Below are positions 8,216 to 15,810 of a stretch of 64,000 bases of DNA, piece by piece. The DNA comes from CAADGU01 sp035444285 (lineage in GTDB: Bacteria > Chloroflexota > Anaerolineae > Promineifilales > Promineifilaceae), in contig DAOMOK010000019.1 in the NCBI GenBank assembly GCA_035444285.1, positions 85,281-149,280 of the forward strand, given 5' to 3'. The first letter of the stretch is position 1, and the number at the start of each line of letters is the position of its first letter. A program made the position numbers and the translations under genes. The notes beneath the pieces were generated by a model. It saw nothing but the letters and a program-made list of their open reading frames with translations. It was not told the DNA's origin and did no database searches.

Positions 8216-9253
8216 ATGTATAATCCCCTGATTGCTTTACTCATCGGCACGGCCGTCGTCGCCGTCCTCCTCCTCTTATTCCTGCCGGAACGTGGTCTGT
8301 ACTGGCGCTGGCAGCAAACGGGCCGTTTGTCACAACGCATCCTTACTGAAGACGCGCTCAAGTTCATCCACAAGGCCGAGATGCGCGGCGAAAAGCCGAC
8401 CCTGGCGGCCATTGCCGGTACGCTGCACATCAGCCAGAACGACACGGCCGTCCTGCTCACCCACATGCAAACCGAAGGGTTGCTCACCATGCAGGCGGGG
8501 CAGATTCAACTGACGCCGCCGGGACGGGAAGCGGCGCTGCACATCATTCGCGCCCACCGGCTGTGGGAGCGTCACCTGGCCGAAGAAACGGGATATGAGC
8601 AGGCGGAATGGCACGGCCGTGCCGAGCAAATCGAACACCAGCTATCCCCGGCCGAGGTGGACGCGCTGGCCGAGCGGCTGGGGAACCCCACCCATGACCC
8701 ACACGGCGACCCCATTCCTACTGCCAGTGGTGAAATCGTTGCCCACGGCGGCAAAGCGTTGACGCTGCTGCCGCTGGACACACCCGCCCGCATTGTGCAT
8801 CTGGAAGATGAACCAGAACTGGTATATGCCCAATTGGCCGCCGAAGGATTGCATCCGGGTATGGCGGTGCGGGTGGTGGAAGTTTCGCCGGAACGCATCC
8901 GCTTTTGGGCCAATGGCAATGAACATTGGCTGGCCCCCATGATTGCCGCCAATATATCGGTGGTGGAAACGGAGACGGCCGTAGCCCCCGAACCCGCCCC
9001 CGTTGGTGAACCGCTCACCGAGCCACTTTCCGCCCTGAAAACGGGCGAAACCGGCGAAGTCATTGCCATCTCACCTGCCTGCCGCGGCGCGGAACGCCGC
9101 CGTTTTATGGACTTAGGTATTCTGCGCGGCGCCAAAATCACCGTCGGCTTTCGCAGCCCCAGCGGCGACCCCGTCGCCTACCAGATTCGCGGCGCGACCA
9201 TTGCTTTGCGGCGGGAACAGGCGGCGCTTATATCCGTGATCCGTAATTCGTGA
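8216..9253 (+). CDS. Membrane-anchored DtxR-type regulator fused to FeoA domains
   Basis: A 345-residue protein with a hydrophobic segment at residues about 4-24, so the regulator appears tethered to the membrane. Next come a DtxR-like winged helix (about 40-110; LAAIAGTLHISQNDTAVLLT is the HTH) and a dimerisation segment with metal-ligand candidates (HRLWERHLAEETGYE). A degenerate SH3/FeoA-like domain (about 180-250) and a clear C-terminal FeoA domain (about 268-343; RRRFMDLGILRGAKITV) follow. FeoA normally assists FeoB, so one polypeptide may both sense iron and act on the transporter encoded next. GGAGG lies 5 bases before the ATG. The last codons run into a hairpin repeat. Confidence 0.85.
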   Translation: MYNPLIALLIGTAVVAVLLLLFLPERGLYWRWQQTGRLSQRILTEDALKFIHKAEMRGEKPTLAAIAGTLHISQNDTAVLLTHMQTEGLLTMQAGQIQLTPPGREAALHIIRAHRLWERHLAEETGYEQAEWHGRAEQIEHQLSPAEVDALAERLGNPTHDPHGDPIPTASGEIVAHGGKALTLLPLDTPARIVHLEDEPELVYAQLAAEGLHPGMAVRVVEVSPERIRFWANGNEHWLAPMIAANISVVETETAVAPEPAPVGEPLTEPLSALKTGETGEVIAISPACRGAERRRFMDLGILRGAKITVGFRSPSGDPVAYQIRGATIALRREQAALISVIRNS

Positions 9254-9322
9254 ACCGTTATCCGTGAACCGTGAACCGAAGTCCGAAGTCGGATTACGAA
9301 ATACGGATTACGGGTTACGAAA
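9230..9322. repeat. Imperfect inverted repeat rich in ATCCGT/ACGGAT
   Basis: The segment alternates ATCCGTAATTCGTGAACCG-like units, then their complements (GGATTACGAAATACGGATTA). It starts inside the last codons of the DtxR-FeoA gene and ends just before the FeoB G-domain gene. It may act as an attenuator inside the operon. Confidence 0.65.
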
Positions 9323-9334
9323 CAAAGAGGAACC

Positions 9335-10165
9335 ATGCAAACACAAACTCAACACACCCCCGACGGCTGCGCCACCTGCCCCATTCACAATGCCGGTAAT
9401 TTGCAAAAACTGGGCATTGATATGACCGAGTGGGATTATGTGGTGGCATTGGCCGGGAATCCAAACACCGGCAAAAGTACGGTGTTTAATGCCCTGACCG
9501 GGCTGCGCCAGCACACCGGCAACTGGCCCGGCAAAACGGTAACGCGCGCTGAAGGTGGTTTTAGCTACGCCGATGCCCGCTACAAGCTAGTAGATTTGCC
9601 CGGCACCTATTCGCTGCTCTCCACCAGCCTGGATGAAGAAGTGGCGCGGGACTTTATACTTTTCGGCCAGCCCGACGTGACGATTGTTGTACTGGACGCG
9701 ACACGGCTGGAACGCAACCTGAATCTGGCGTTGCAGGTCTTGGAAATTACTGACCGGGCCGTGGCCTGCCTGAACCTGATGGATGAGGCCAAACGGCATG
9801 GTCTGATGGTAGATGACCGGCGACTGGCGCGGGATTTAGGCATACCCGTTGTGCCCACGGCGGCGCGGTACGGCCGTGGCCTGCCCGAACTGCTGCAAGC
9901 GGTGCATGAAGTGGCTACGGGTACGGCCGTGTGCAAACCATACCGCATCAAAAGTGAATCGTCGGTCGTGCAGAAGGCGATCAACCAGTTGGTGCAGCAG
10001 TTACAGACCGCTTTCCCCGGCCTGCCCAATGCTCGTTGGGTCGCCTTGCGGCTGCTGGATGGTGACCAGAGCATTATCCGCGCCGTGCGCAATGGTGAAT
10101 TGGGCCGCCTGAACGCGCCCGCGCCGCAACAAAATAACCGCATTGAATTGGAGGTACTCGCATGA
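9335..10165 (+). CDS. feoB: FeoB small GTPase domain as a separate protein
   Basis: A 276-residue soluble protein matching only the N-terminal G domain of the ferrous-iron transporter FeoB. G1 is GNPNTGKS near residue 42, the conserved QHTGNWPGKTVTRAEG gives switch I, G3 is DLPGTYSL, G4 is NLMD and G5 lies near PTAARYGRG. A CATCPIH cysteine/histidine cluster near residues 13-19 could bind metal. FeoB is normally one chain of about 650-800 residues. Here the G domain ends without membrane segments and the permease follows as its own gene with an ATGA overlap, so the two products are probably made together and associate. Confidence 0.9.
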   Translation: MQTQTQHTPDGCATCPIHNAGNLQKLGIDMTEWDYVVALAGNPNTGKSTVFNALTGLRQHTGNWPGKTVTRAEGGFSYADARYKLVDLPGTYSLLSTSLDEEVARDFILFGQPDVTIVVLDATRLERNLNLALQVLEITDRAVACLNLMDEAKRHGLMVDDRRLARDLGIPVVPTAARYGRGLPELLQAVHEVATGTAVCKPYRIKSESSVVQKAINQLVQQLQTAFPGLPNARWVALRLLDGDQSIIRAVRNGELGRLNAPAPQQNNRIELEVLA

Positions 10166-11646
10166 CCACCTATCCTTTGAATGGTCGGGGCATCATCGCC
10201 CCGCAACCCAACCCTGATCCGCAGGACGCGGTTTTACAGATGGCGGAATCCCTCCGCTGGCAAATTGGGCAGGATTTCCATGAACAGTTGATGGAAGACA
10301 TTTATACCAACGCGGCCCAATTAGCCGACCGCGCTGTGACCCGGCCTGATGAAAAACCGCGCTTTGACCTGGATCGTACCATTGACCGCATTGTCACCAG
10401 CCGCGTCTGGGGCTTTCCGATGATGATCGCCATGCTGGCGGTCGTGTTCTGGCTGACGATTATTGGCGCCAACTATCCGTCACAATTTCTGGCGTCTATT
10501 CTGATTGATACGATGGTGCCCATCTTGCACCAGATTGCCACCGCCATTGGGCTGCCCTGGTGGTTGAGCGGGCTGCTGATTGACGGCATGTACCTGGCGA
10601 CGGCCTGGGTGGTGAGCGTGATGCTGCCGCCGATGGCGATTTTCTTCCCGCTGTTTACGCTGTTGGAGGATTTTGGCTACCTGCCGCGGGTGGCGTTTAA
10701 CCTGGACAATGTGTTTAAGAAGTCCGGGGCGCATGGCAAACAGTCGTTGAGCATGATGATGGGTTTTGGCTGCAATGCGGCGGGCGTGATTGCTACGCGG
10801 GTGATTGACAGCCCACGCGAACGGCTGATTGCCATCATCACCAATAATTTTGCGCTGTGCAACGGCCGTTGGCCCACCCAAATCCTCATCGCCAGCCTGT
10901 TTGTGGGGGCGCTGGTGCCGGTGTACATCTCCGGGCTGGTCTCGGCGTTGGCGGTGGTGGGCATTGCCGTACTGGGTGTGCTGCTGACCTTTGCCGTCTC
11001 CTGGAGTCTGTCACGCACGGTGCTGCGCGGCGAACTGTCTACCTTTAGCCTGGAACTGCCGCCCTACCGCCCGCCGCGGGTGCTGCAAACTATCTATACC
11101 TCGCTGATTGACCGCACGTTGTATGTGTTGTGGCGGGCGGTGGTTTTTGCCCTGCCGGCTGGGGCCGTCATCTGGCTCATTGGCAACATCACCGTGAATG
11201 GGATCAGCATTGCCGAGTATCTGGTGAACTTTATGAACCCGTTGGGCATTTTGATCGGCTTGAACGGCGTCATTTTGCTGGCGTATGTGGTGGCGATTCC
11301 GGCGAATGAGATCGTCATCCCCACCATTTTGATGCTGACGGCGATGATGTTAGGCGCGGCGGGTGACGTGGGCGCGGGCGCGGGCGTGATGTTTGAATTG
11401 GACGAACCGCTGGCGGTGAAGGGATTGCTGACGGCGGGGGGCTGGACGTTGCTCACGGCCGTGAACCTGATGCTCTTTTCGCTCATTCACAACCCGTGCA
11501 GCACCACCATTTACACCATTTACAAGGAGACAGGCAGCAAAAAGTGGACGGCCGTGTCGGCGCTGCTTCCCCTGGCGCTCGGCTTCACCGTCACCTTCTT
11601 CGTTGCCCAAATCTGGCGGCTGGTGGCGGGTTGGTTGGGTGGCTAA
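10162..11646 (+). CDS. feoB: FeoB membrane permease domain as a separate protein
   Basis: A 494-residue polytopic protein covering the Gate domains of FeoB. After a soluble start of about 80 residues there are around eight to ten hydrophobic segments. The FeoB signatures FGYLPRVAF and GFGCNAAGVIATR are present, as is a second Gate repeat near residues 310-460. Its ATG overlaps the stop of the G-domain gene and is preceded by GGAGGT inside that gene, so the two are translationally coupled. It should move Fe(II) inward when driven or gated by the GTPase subunit. Confidence 0.9.
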   Translation: MTTYPLNGRGIIAPQPNPDPQDAVLQMAESLRWQIGQDFHEQLMEDIYTNAAQLADRAVTRPDEKPRFDLDRTIDRIVTSRVWGFPMMIAMLAVVFWLTIIGANYPSQFLASILIDTMVPILHQIATAIGLPWWLSGLLIDGMYLATAWVVSVMLPPMAIFFPLFTLLEDFGYLPRVAFNLDNVFKKSGAHGKQSLSMMMGFGCNAAGVIATRVIDSPRERLIAIITNNFALCNGRWPTQILIASLFVGALVPVYISGLVSALAVVGIAVLGVLLTFAVSWSLSRTVLRGELSTFSLELPPYRPPRVLQTIYTSLIDRTLYVLWRAVVFALPAGAVIWLIGNITVNGISIAEYLVNFMNPLGILIGLNGVILLAYVVAIPANEIVIPTILMLTAMMLGAAGDVGAGAGVMFELDEPLAVKGLLTAGGWTLLTAVNLMLFSLIHNPCSTTIYTIYKETGSKKWTAVSALLPLALGFTVTFFVAQIWRLVAGWLGG

Positions 11647-11648
11647 CG

Positions 11649-11682
11649 AAACATGACAGGTCTTTGCAGACCTGTCATGTTT
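11649..11682 (+). terminator. Hairpin after the feo operon
   Basis: AAACATGACAGGTCT pairs perfectly with its complement across a 4-base loop, directly after the permease stop. Only a short T run follows. A relative of the same palindrome (AGACATGACAGG) lies at 28734-28767 at the end of another gene. Confidence 0.7.
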
Positions 11683-11694
11683 GAAAACCGGGAG

Positions 11695-11732
11695 CACAAT
11701 TCCACAAATTCTTGAAAATTTGTGGAATTGTG
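11695..11732. repeat. Inverted repeat, 16-bp arms
   Basis: CACAATTCCACAAATT and its exact complement are separated by CTTGAA. It is the second hairpin in the gap between the feo operon and the next membrane-protein gene. Confidence 0.85.
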
Positions 11733-11745
11733 TTAATTTGCGCCC

Positions 11746-12612
11746 ATGATGTCACGGCGGCGGCAGTTGGCGGAGATTTTGATATTGGCGCTGGCCATTT
11801 TGCTCACGGCCGTTGTTTTTGCCCGTGTCATCCCCTTCTTTTTACCACAGGCATTTACTGACTGGAAAATGGTGTTTTATCTTGCCGGGCAACGGCCGTG
11901 GCAAATTTACGAGGCGGGTACGTGGCAACATGCCTATAATAACGCTCCCTGGTTGGCCTGGTTTCTGGTGCCATTTGCCCTGTTTTCCACGGCAACCGGG
12001 CTGGCGTTATGGTTAACTCTCTCCATTTTGGTGACGATTTGGGGATTAAAACGGGATGGCGCTGACTTATTCACCATGCTGCTGGTTCTATGTTCACCCG
12101 GCTTCTATCGCCTGGTGGTGCATGGACAGGTAGATGCCTTTATCTATTTTGGTTTTGTGTTGCTGCAAGAAACCTCATTGTGGCGACGGCAAATGGGGCT
12201 GTTGTTGATGGCAATGAAGCCGCAGGTGTTGGGTTTGGGGGCGCTGGTGCATCTGGTACACAGCCCGCAACGGTGGCAGATCATAGCGCCAACGGCCGTG
12301 TTGACCATCCTGACCTTTGTTTTCTATGGTTTCTGGCCCATCCATATTGTGCAGAACAGCCAATGGGTGTTAGATGCCTTTTTCAATATAAGCCCCTGGC
12401 CTTATGGTATTCCGGTGGGTTTGCTCTTGTTGGGCATTGGTCTGTGGCAGAATAATGAGCGGCTGGGGGCGCTTGCCACCTTGTTTTTAACGCCCTATGT
12501 GGCCACCCATTCCTTGTTTCCCTACACGGCCGTACTCATGCCCATGCTCCCCAAAAAGTGGCAAATCCTTCTCTTTATCCTGCTTTGGGCCATGACAGTG
12601 ACAATCAGTTAA
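11746..12612 (+). CDS. GT87-like (DUF2029) integral membrane protein
   Basis: A 288-residue protein with about eight to nine hydrophobic helices. Two features recall GT-C mannosyltransferases of the GT87/DUF2029 family: an early soluble loop with an aspartate (FTDWKMVFYLAG, then an IYEAGTWQHAYNN segment) and the MAMKPQVLG motif near residue 160. These enzymes transfer sugars from polyprenyl phosphates. The chain is shorter than most members (350-450). No ribosome-binding site is clear and two ATGs stand in tandem at the start. It stands alone between hairpins. Confidence 0.6.
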   Translation: MMSRRRQLAEILILALAILLTAVVFARVIPFFLPQAFTDWKMVFYLAGQRPWQIYEAGTWQHAYNNAPWLAWFLVPFALFSTATGLALWLTLSILVTIWGLKRDGADLFTMLLVLCSPGFYRLVVHGQVDAFIYFGFVLLQETSLWRRQMGLLLMAMKPQVLGLGALVHLVHSPQRWQIIAPTAVLTILTFVFYGFWPIHIVQNSQWVLDAFFNISPWPYGIPVGLLLLGIGLWQNNERLGALATLFLTPYVATHSLFPYTAVLMPMLPKKWQILLFILLWAMTVTIS

Positions 12613-12649
12613 GCGCTCCGATGTTTTGCCAAAAATAAGGAGTTGTATT

Positions 12650-12706
12650 GTGGAGGGTACGGCCGTGACCCCCGACAACTACCTGGACTTTGCGCTGCCC
12701 TCCTAA
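12650..12706 (+). CDS. Possible 18-residue small ORF or gene remnant
   Basis: AAGGAG at 12637-12642 lies 7 bases before a GTG that opens a frame of 18 codons ending PDNYLDFALPS and a TAA. The end resembles the tail of a larger protein, so it may be a remnant, or chance. It contains an ACGGCCGT octamer read as Thr-Ala-Val. Confidence 0.2.
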   Translation: MEGTAVTPDNYLDFALPS

Positions 12707-13860
12707 AACTTGCGCAACAAAGCCACGTGGCCGCGCAGGCTTTCGGCCATTTTGGCCAGGCTGATGCTTTCGTCTACCACGTGCGCCTGGTTTTCTTCGC
12801 TGGCGGCGTAGCCGATCATCGTCAGGTTGTAGGGCACAAAGTGACGGCCGTCCGTAGCAAATTGATAGCGCGTAAAGGGCACATCATGGCCAACGGCCGT
12901 GCCCAAAATCTGCTGGACGCGCACCGCTTTGGTATCGTCCGGCGCGGTGTAGAAGCCGAAGATGGGCTGGTCGGAATCGGCAAAGGGGGTGTTGGGGGCG
13001 CACCAGGCGTCGCTGATGTCGTGCGGCCACTCCCCTGCCAGTTGGTGGACAAAGGTTTGCAGACTGTTGGTGCTTTCCACGGCCGTGCGGAAATCCAACA
13101 GCACCCGCGCCCAGGCCGGCGTCACATTGGTGCTTTTGGTGTCCACTTCGATGATGGTGGGAGCCACCGTCGTCGAGCCAAGAATGGGGTGGCTATTCAA
13201 TTGGGTTTGGGCTGTTTCCAGCTTTTTCAGGAAAGCGGCTAAGGCATAGTTCGGGTTTTGCGCCTGTTCGGGCACACTGGCATGGACGGAACGGCCGTGA
13301 AAAGTGAGCCACATCTGGATGATGCCACGATGTCCCAGGGCGATCTGGTTGTCGGACGGCTCGCCCAGAACCACCAAATCTACCGGATAATCCGCATGTT
13401 TCACCCAAAATTCCGCGCCCGCGCCGCCAATCTCCTCCTGTACCACGCCGGTAAAGACGACATCACGGTGCGGCCGTTCCCCTGCCCGCAGCAATGCGGC
13501 CATGCTGTATACCTGCACGGCCATTGGCCCTTTGATGTCACACGCGCCGCGACCAATGAGACGGCCGTCGCGTACTTCACCGCTGTACGGGGGCACACTC
13601 CACAGGCTCGGCTCGCCGGGGTCTACGTGATCCAGGTGGGTGTTGAGTACGATAGCGCCCAGAGAGGGGTCTGTGCCGCGAATACGGCCGTTGACATTCC
13701 CCATCTCGTCAATCCACACCTCGTCAAAACCCAGTTTTCGGCATTCGGCCGCGACCACTTCAGCAATCGCTGCCTCCTCAAAAGACATACTCGGCGTTTG
13801 AATGAGCCGCTGAGTAAACTCCACACAATCAGCCAGCAGCAGTTCCCAATCAATATTCAT
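12703..13860 (-). CDS. M20 family metallopeptidase (ArgE/DapE/YgeY-like)
   Basis: A zinc-dependent amidohydrolase of about 385 residues. The metal-binding and catalytic signatures are present in order: THLDHVDPGE, GRGACDIKGP, the VVQEEIGGAG glutamate pair and VLGEPSDNQIALGHRG, followed by the lid/dimerisation domain. A C-terminal histidine near NQAHVVDESI completes the site. The substrate is probably an N-acyl amino acid or dipeptide; the family alone does not decide it. AGAGGA lies 6 bases before the ATG at 13860; a GTG one codon upstream is also possible. Confidence 0.9.
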   Translation of the reverse strand: MNIDWELLLADCVEFTQRLIQTPSMSFEEAAIAEVVAAECRKLGFDEVWIDEMGNVNGRIRGTDPSLGAIVLNTHLDHVDPGEPSLWSVPPYSGEVRDGRLIGRGACDIKGPMAVQVYSMAALLRAGERPHRDVVFTGVVQEEIGGAGAEFWVKHADYPVDLVVLGEPSDNQIALGHRGIIQMWLTFHGRSVHASVPEQAQNPNYALAAFLKKLETAQTQLNSHPILGSTTVAPTIIEVDTKSTNVTPAWARVLLDFRTAVESTNSLQTFVHQLAGEWPHDISDAWCAPNTPFADSDQPIFGFYTAPDDTKAVRVQQILGTAVGHDVPFTRYQFATDGRHFVPYNLTMIGYAASEENQAHVVDESISLAKMAESLRGHVALLRKF

Positions 13861-13911
13861 CACTTTCCTCTTGGTAAAGTAAAGATAGGTTGATTTACTT
13901 GTGATCGACTT

Positions 13912-14187
13912 TTAGGCAGGCTGCAATTGGTGGTCCAGAGGGGCAGAAAGCAATAGCCATTTACTGAAGTGTTCGATCATGAGACCAGTCACAACAGCTT
14001 CATTATCCAGGGCAAAGCCAATGTATGCATAATCGTCCACATCATCCCAAACACTGGGTACAGGTTTTCCTGTGAAATAAATAGTCAGGGAGTCCGCTTT
14101 CTGATTATAGTTCACCCAAAGTTGATCAGGGTCAATCGCTTGTGGAAAATAGCGCTGTACAGATTCAGGTATGGTTATCGTTGCCAT
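13912..14187 (-). CDS. Small DUF2283-like protein, putative antitoxin partner
   Basis: A 91-residue protein with a DUF2283-like pattern: LWVNYNQKADSLTIYF, then DDYAYIGFALDNEAVVTGLMIEH. Its start overlaps the last 13 bases of the upstream nuclease-like gene, so the two are translationally coupled. Small proteins of this type often sit next to small toxins, but an antitoxin role here is inferred from the arrangement only. Confidence 0.6.
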   Translation of the reverse strand: MATITIPESVQRYFPQAIDPDQLWVNYNQKADSLTIYFTGKPVPSVWDDVDDYAYIGFALDNEAVVTGLMIEHFSKWLLLSAPLDHQLQPA

Positions 14188-14486
14188 AAGAGAAGTTCCC
14201 CTTCTTTAAGTCGTTTAACCCTGTAAGCAGTAACAACTTCGTTTTGTTCTACCACCACTTTAATCAACCGACGTTGTGGCCGTCGTCGGTAAATACGGTA
14301 ATAAACAAGCCGCATAAAATCTACGTCATCCTGTGAGATGTAATCCGGTGTCCTAATGGTCTGGGCTATCTCCTTCACATCCGCCATATCAGGATGCTCC
14401 ACCAGAATGTGAAACACATAGCACTCTTCAGTTAGCCAAATCTCTCGCCCTTGAGGATCTGTGACGGTAAAAAGATAAGCTACCAT
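14175..14486 (-). CDS. PBECR-like small putative nuclease, toxin-like
   Basis: A 103-residue protein. The pattern HILVEHPDM, followed by IRTPDYI, a run of basic residues, VVVEQNEVVTAYRV and a final LLLWQR, matches the small barnase/EndoU/RelE-like nuclease group called PBECR, with the histidine as a candidate catalytic residue. It is first in a two-gene unit, overlapping the DUF2283-like gene by 13 bases. RNase activity is not shown by the sequence. Confidence 0.55.
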   Translation of the reverse strand: MVAYLFTVTDPQGREIWLTEECYVFHILVEHPDMADVKEIAQTIRTPDYISQDDVDFMRLVYYRIYRRRPQRRLIKVVVEQNEVVTAYRVKRLKEGELLLWQR

Positions 14487-14524
14487 GCCGGATGATTATA
14501 ACATTAAATGTGCCTGCCTGTGTC

Positions 14525-15772
14525 TCAAGCCTGACGGCCGTCTTGCCCTTCCGCCACCAACTCCGGCAGTAAGTTTGCCAGCAGCAGCGTGGACAGCGCC
14601 GTTTCCTGGGCGCTGGCGCTGTGGTTGATCACAATCGGGCGGGGCGCATCCTGTACCAGATGTTCCGCCACTTCCAGGCGGCGCACCGCCAACTGGTATT
14701 GTAACACCGCCTGATTATCTTTGTAGGAACGGCCCAGCCGGTGCAGCGCCCGCGCTTCATTCTCGGCGGACTTCAGCTTGGCGCGACCCTCGGCTTCAAT
14801 CTCCAGCCGGATTTTTTCCGCCTCCGCTTCTCTTCTTTGCAGCATCTCGGCCACATCCTCGCGCGCTTTGTTGATTGCTTCCTGCACGGCGATCAACCGG
14901 GCGTCACGTTCCTTCCTGGCCCGTTCATTCTCTAACAGCAGGGCATCATTGCGCCGTTTACGAATCAGTTCCCACTCTTTCTCATAAGCCGCCAGTTCTT
15001 TGGCTACTTTTTCGCGGGTGGAGAGATTGTCCTGGTATTGCTGCGGCAACTGCACGTCGGGAATGTTGGCGCCAGTGATGCGCACGCCGTAGGCGCTCAA
15101 CTGCCGGTTCAAACTTTCCTGCATGTCACCCACATCGCTGCCGCGCAAATCGTAGGCGTTGGCCGTTTCCACCTGGCGGCTGCGGCGGCGGATGGCGTCT
15201 TGTACGGCGCTGCTGAGAACCATGTCAAAGTTGCTGGCGCCAATGTGCCGCACAAACTTCACCGGCTCTTCAATGCGGAATTTGAGGAAGAATTCGATGG
15301 AGCGCAGCGGTACATTCTCTTTGGTGGGGCAGGCCAGTACCGGCGCGGTGTACGGGATTTCGGTGGAGGTATCCACAATATACTCCACCTTATCCCAGGG
15401 CCACCACAAAAATTTGCGGCCTGGCCCAATAGTGCCGGTGATTTTGCCCCACTTGGAGATGACGCCCGTGGTGCCTTGCTCAATTTCCACGCGGGCGCTG
15501 CGCCACCAGACGATACCACCCACGGCCGTAAAAAAGAGGCCGCTGCCAATTGCCAGCATCAGGGCGAATGAGGCGCTCAGCCGCCAGAAGAGCCAGAAGT
15601 TGGTCACGGCCGTGTAAAACGCAAACCCGATCAAAAATGGCCCCCACATCTGTCGTTTATCCTTGGGGATAACAACCGGCACCAGGGCCCCCTTGTCGCC
15701 GCCGCGCAACATACGCTGCACGTTATCCCAGGTTGTAACCACCTCTTTAATTCGTGAAAAATTACGTGCCAT
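14525..15772 (-). CDS. SPFH/band-7 domain protein B
   Basis: A 415-residue membrane protein. Two hydrophobic segments (about residues 45-65 and 68-92) are followed by the band-7 core: VEIEQGTTGVISKWGK, GPGRKFLWWPWDKVEYI, then the FFLKFRIEEPVKFV strand. A long charged coiled coil (about 235-345) and an alanine-rich end follow, as in flotillins and prohibitins, which form large membrane rings. GGAG lies 7 bases upstream. It follows a second SPFH gene by 35 bases, so the two probably form one complex. Confidence 0.85.
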   Translation of the reverse strand: MARNFSRIKEVVTTWDNVQRMLRGGDKGALVPVVIPKDKRQMWGPFLIGFAFYTAVTNFWLFWRLSASFALMLAIGSGLFFTAVGGIVWWRSARVEIEQGTTGVISKWGKITGTIGPGRKFLWWPWDKVEYIVDTSTEIPYTAPVLACPTKENVPLRSIEFFLKFRIEEPVKFVRHIGASNFDMVLSSAVQDAIRRRSRQVETANAYDLRGSDVGDMQESLNRQLSAYGVRITGANIPDVQLPQQYQDNLSTREKVAKELAAYEKEWELIRKRRNDALLLENERARKERDARLIAVQEAINKAREDVAEMLQRREAEAEKIRLEIEAEGRAKLKSAENEARALHRLGRSYKDNQAVLQYQLAVRRLEVAEHLVQDAPRPIVINHSASAQETALSTLLLANLLPELVAEGQDGRQA

Positions 15773-15792
15773 TGTCTGTTCTCCGTTCGTAA

Positions 15793-15810
15793 TAGGCGAT
15801 TGATCGCCTA
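15793..15810. repeat. Palindrome TAGGCGAT-TG-ATCGCCTA at an SPFH gene end
   Basis: An 8-bp stem and 2-base loop whose right arm contains the stop codon of the upstream SPFH gene. It shares the TAGGCGAT...ATCGCCTA core with the 55-bp palindrome at 17421-17475 on the other side of that gene. Confidence 0.8.
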
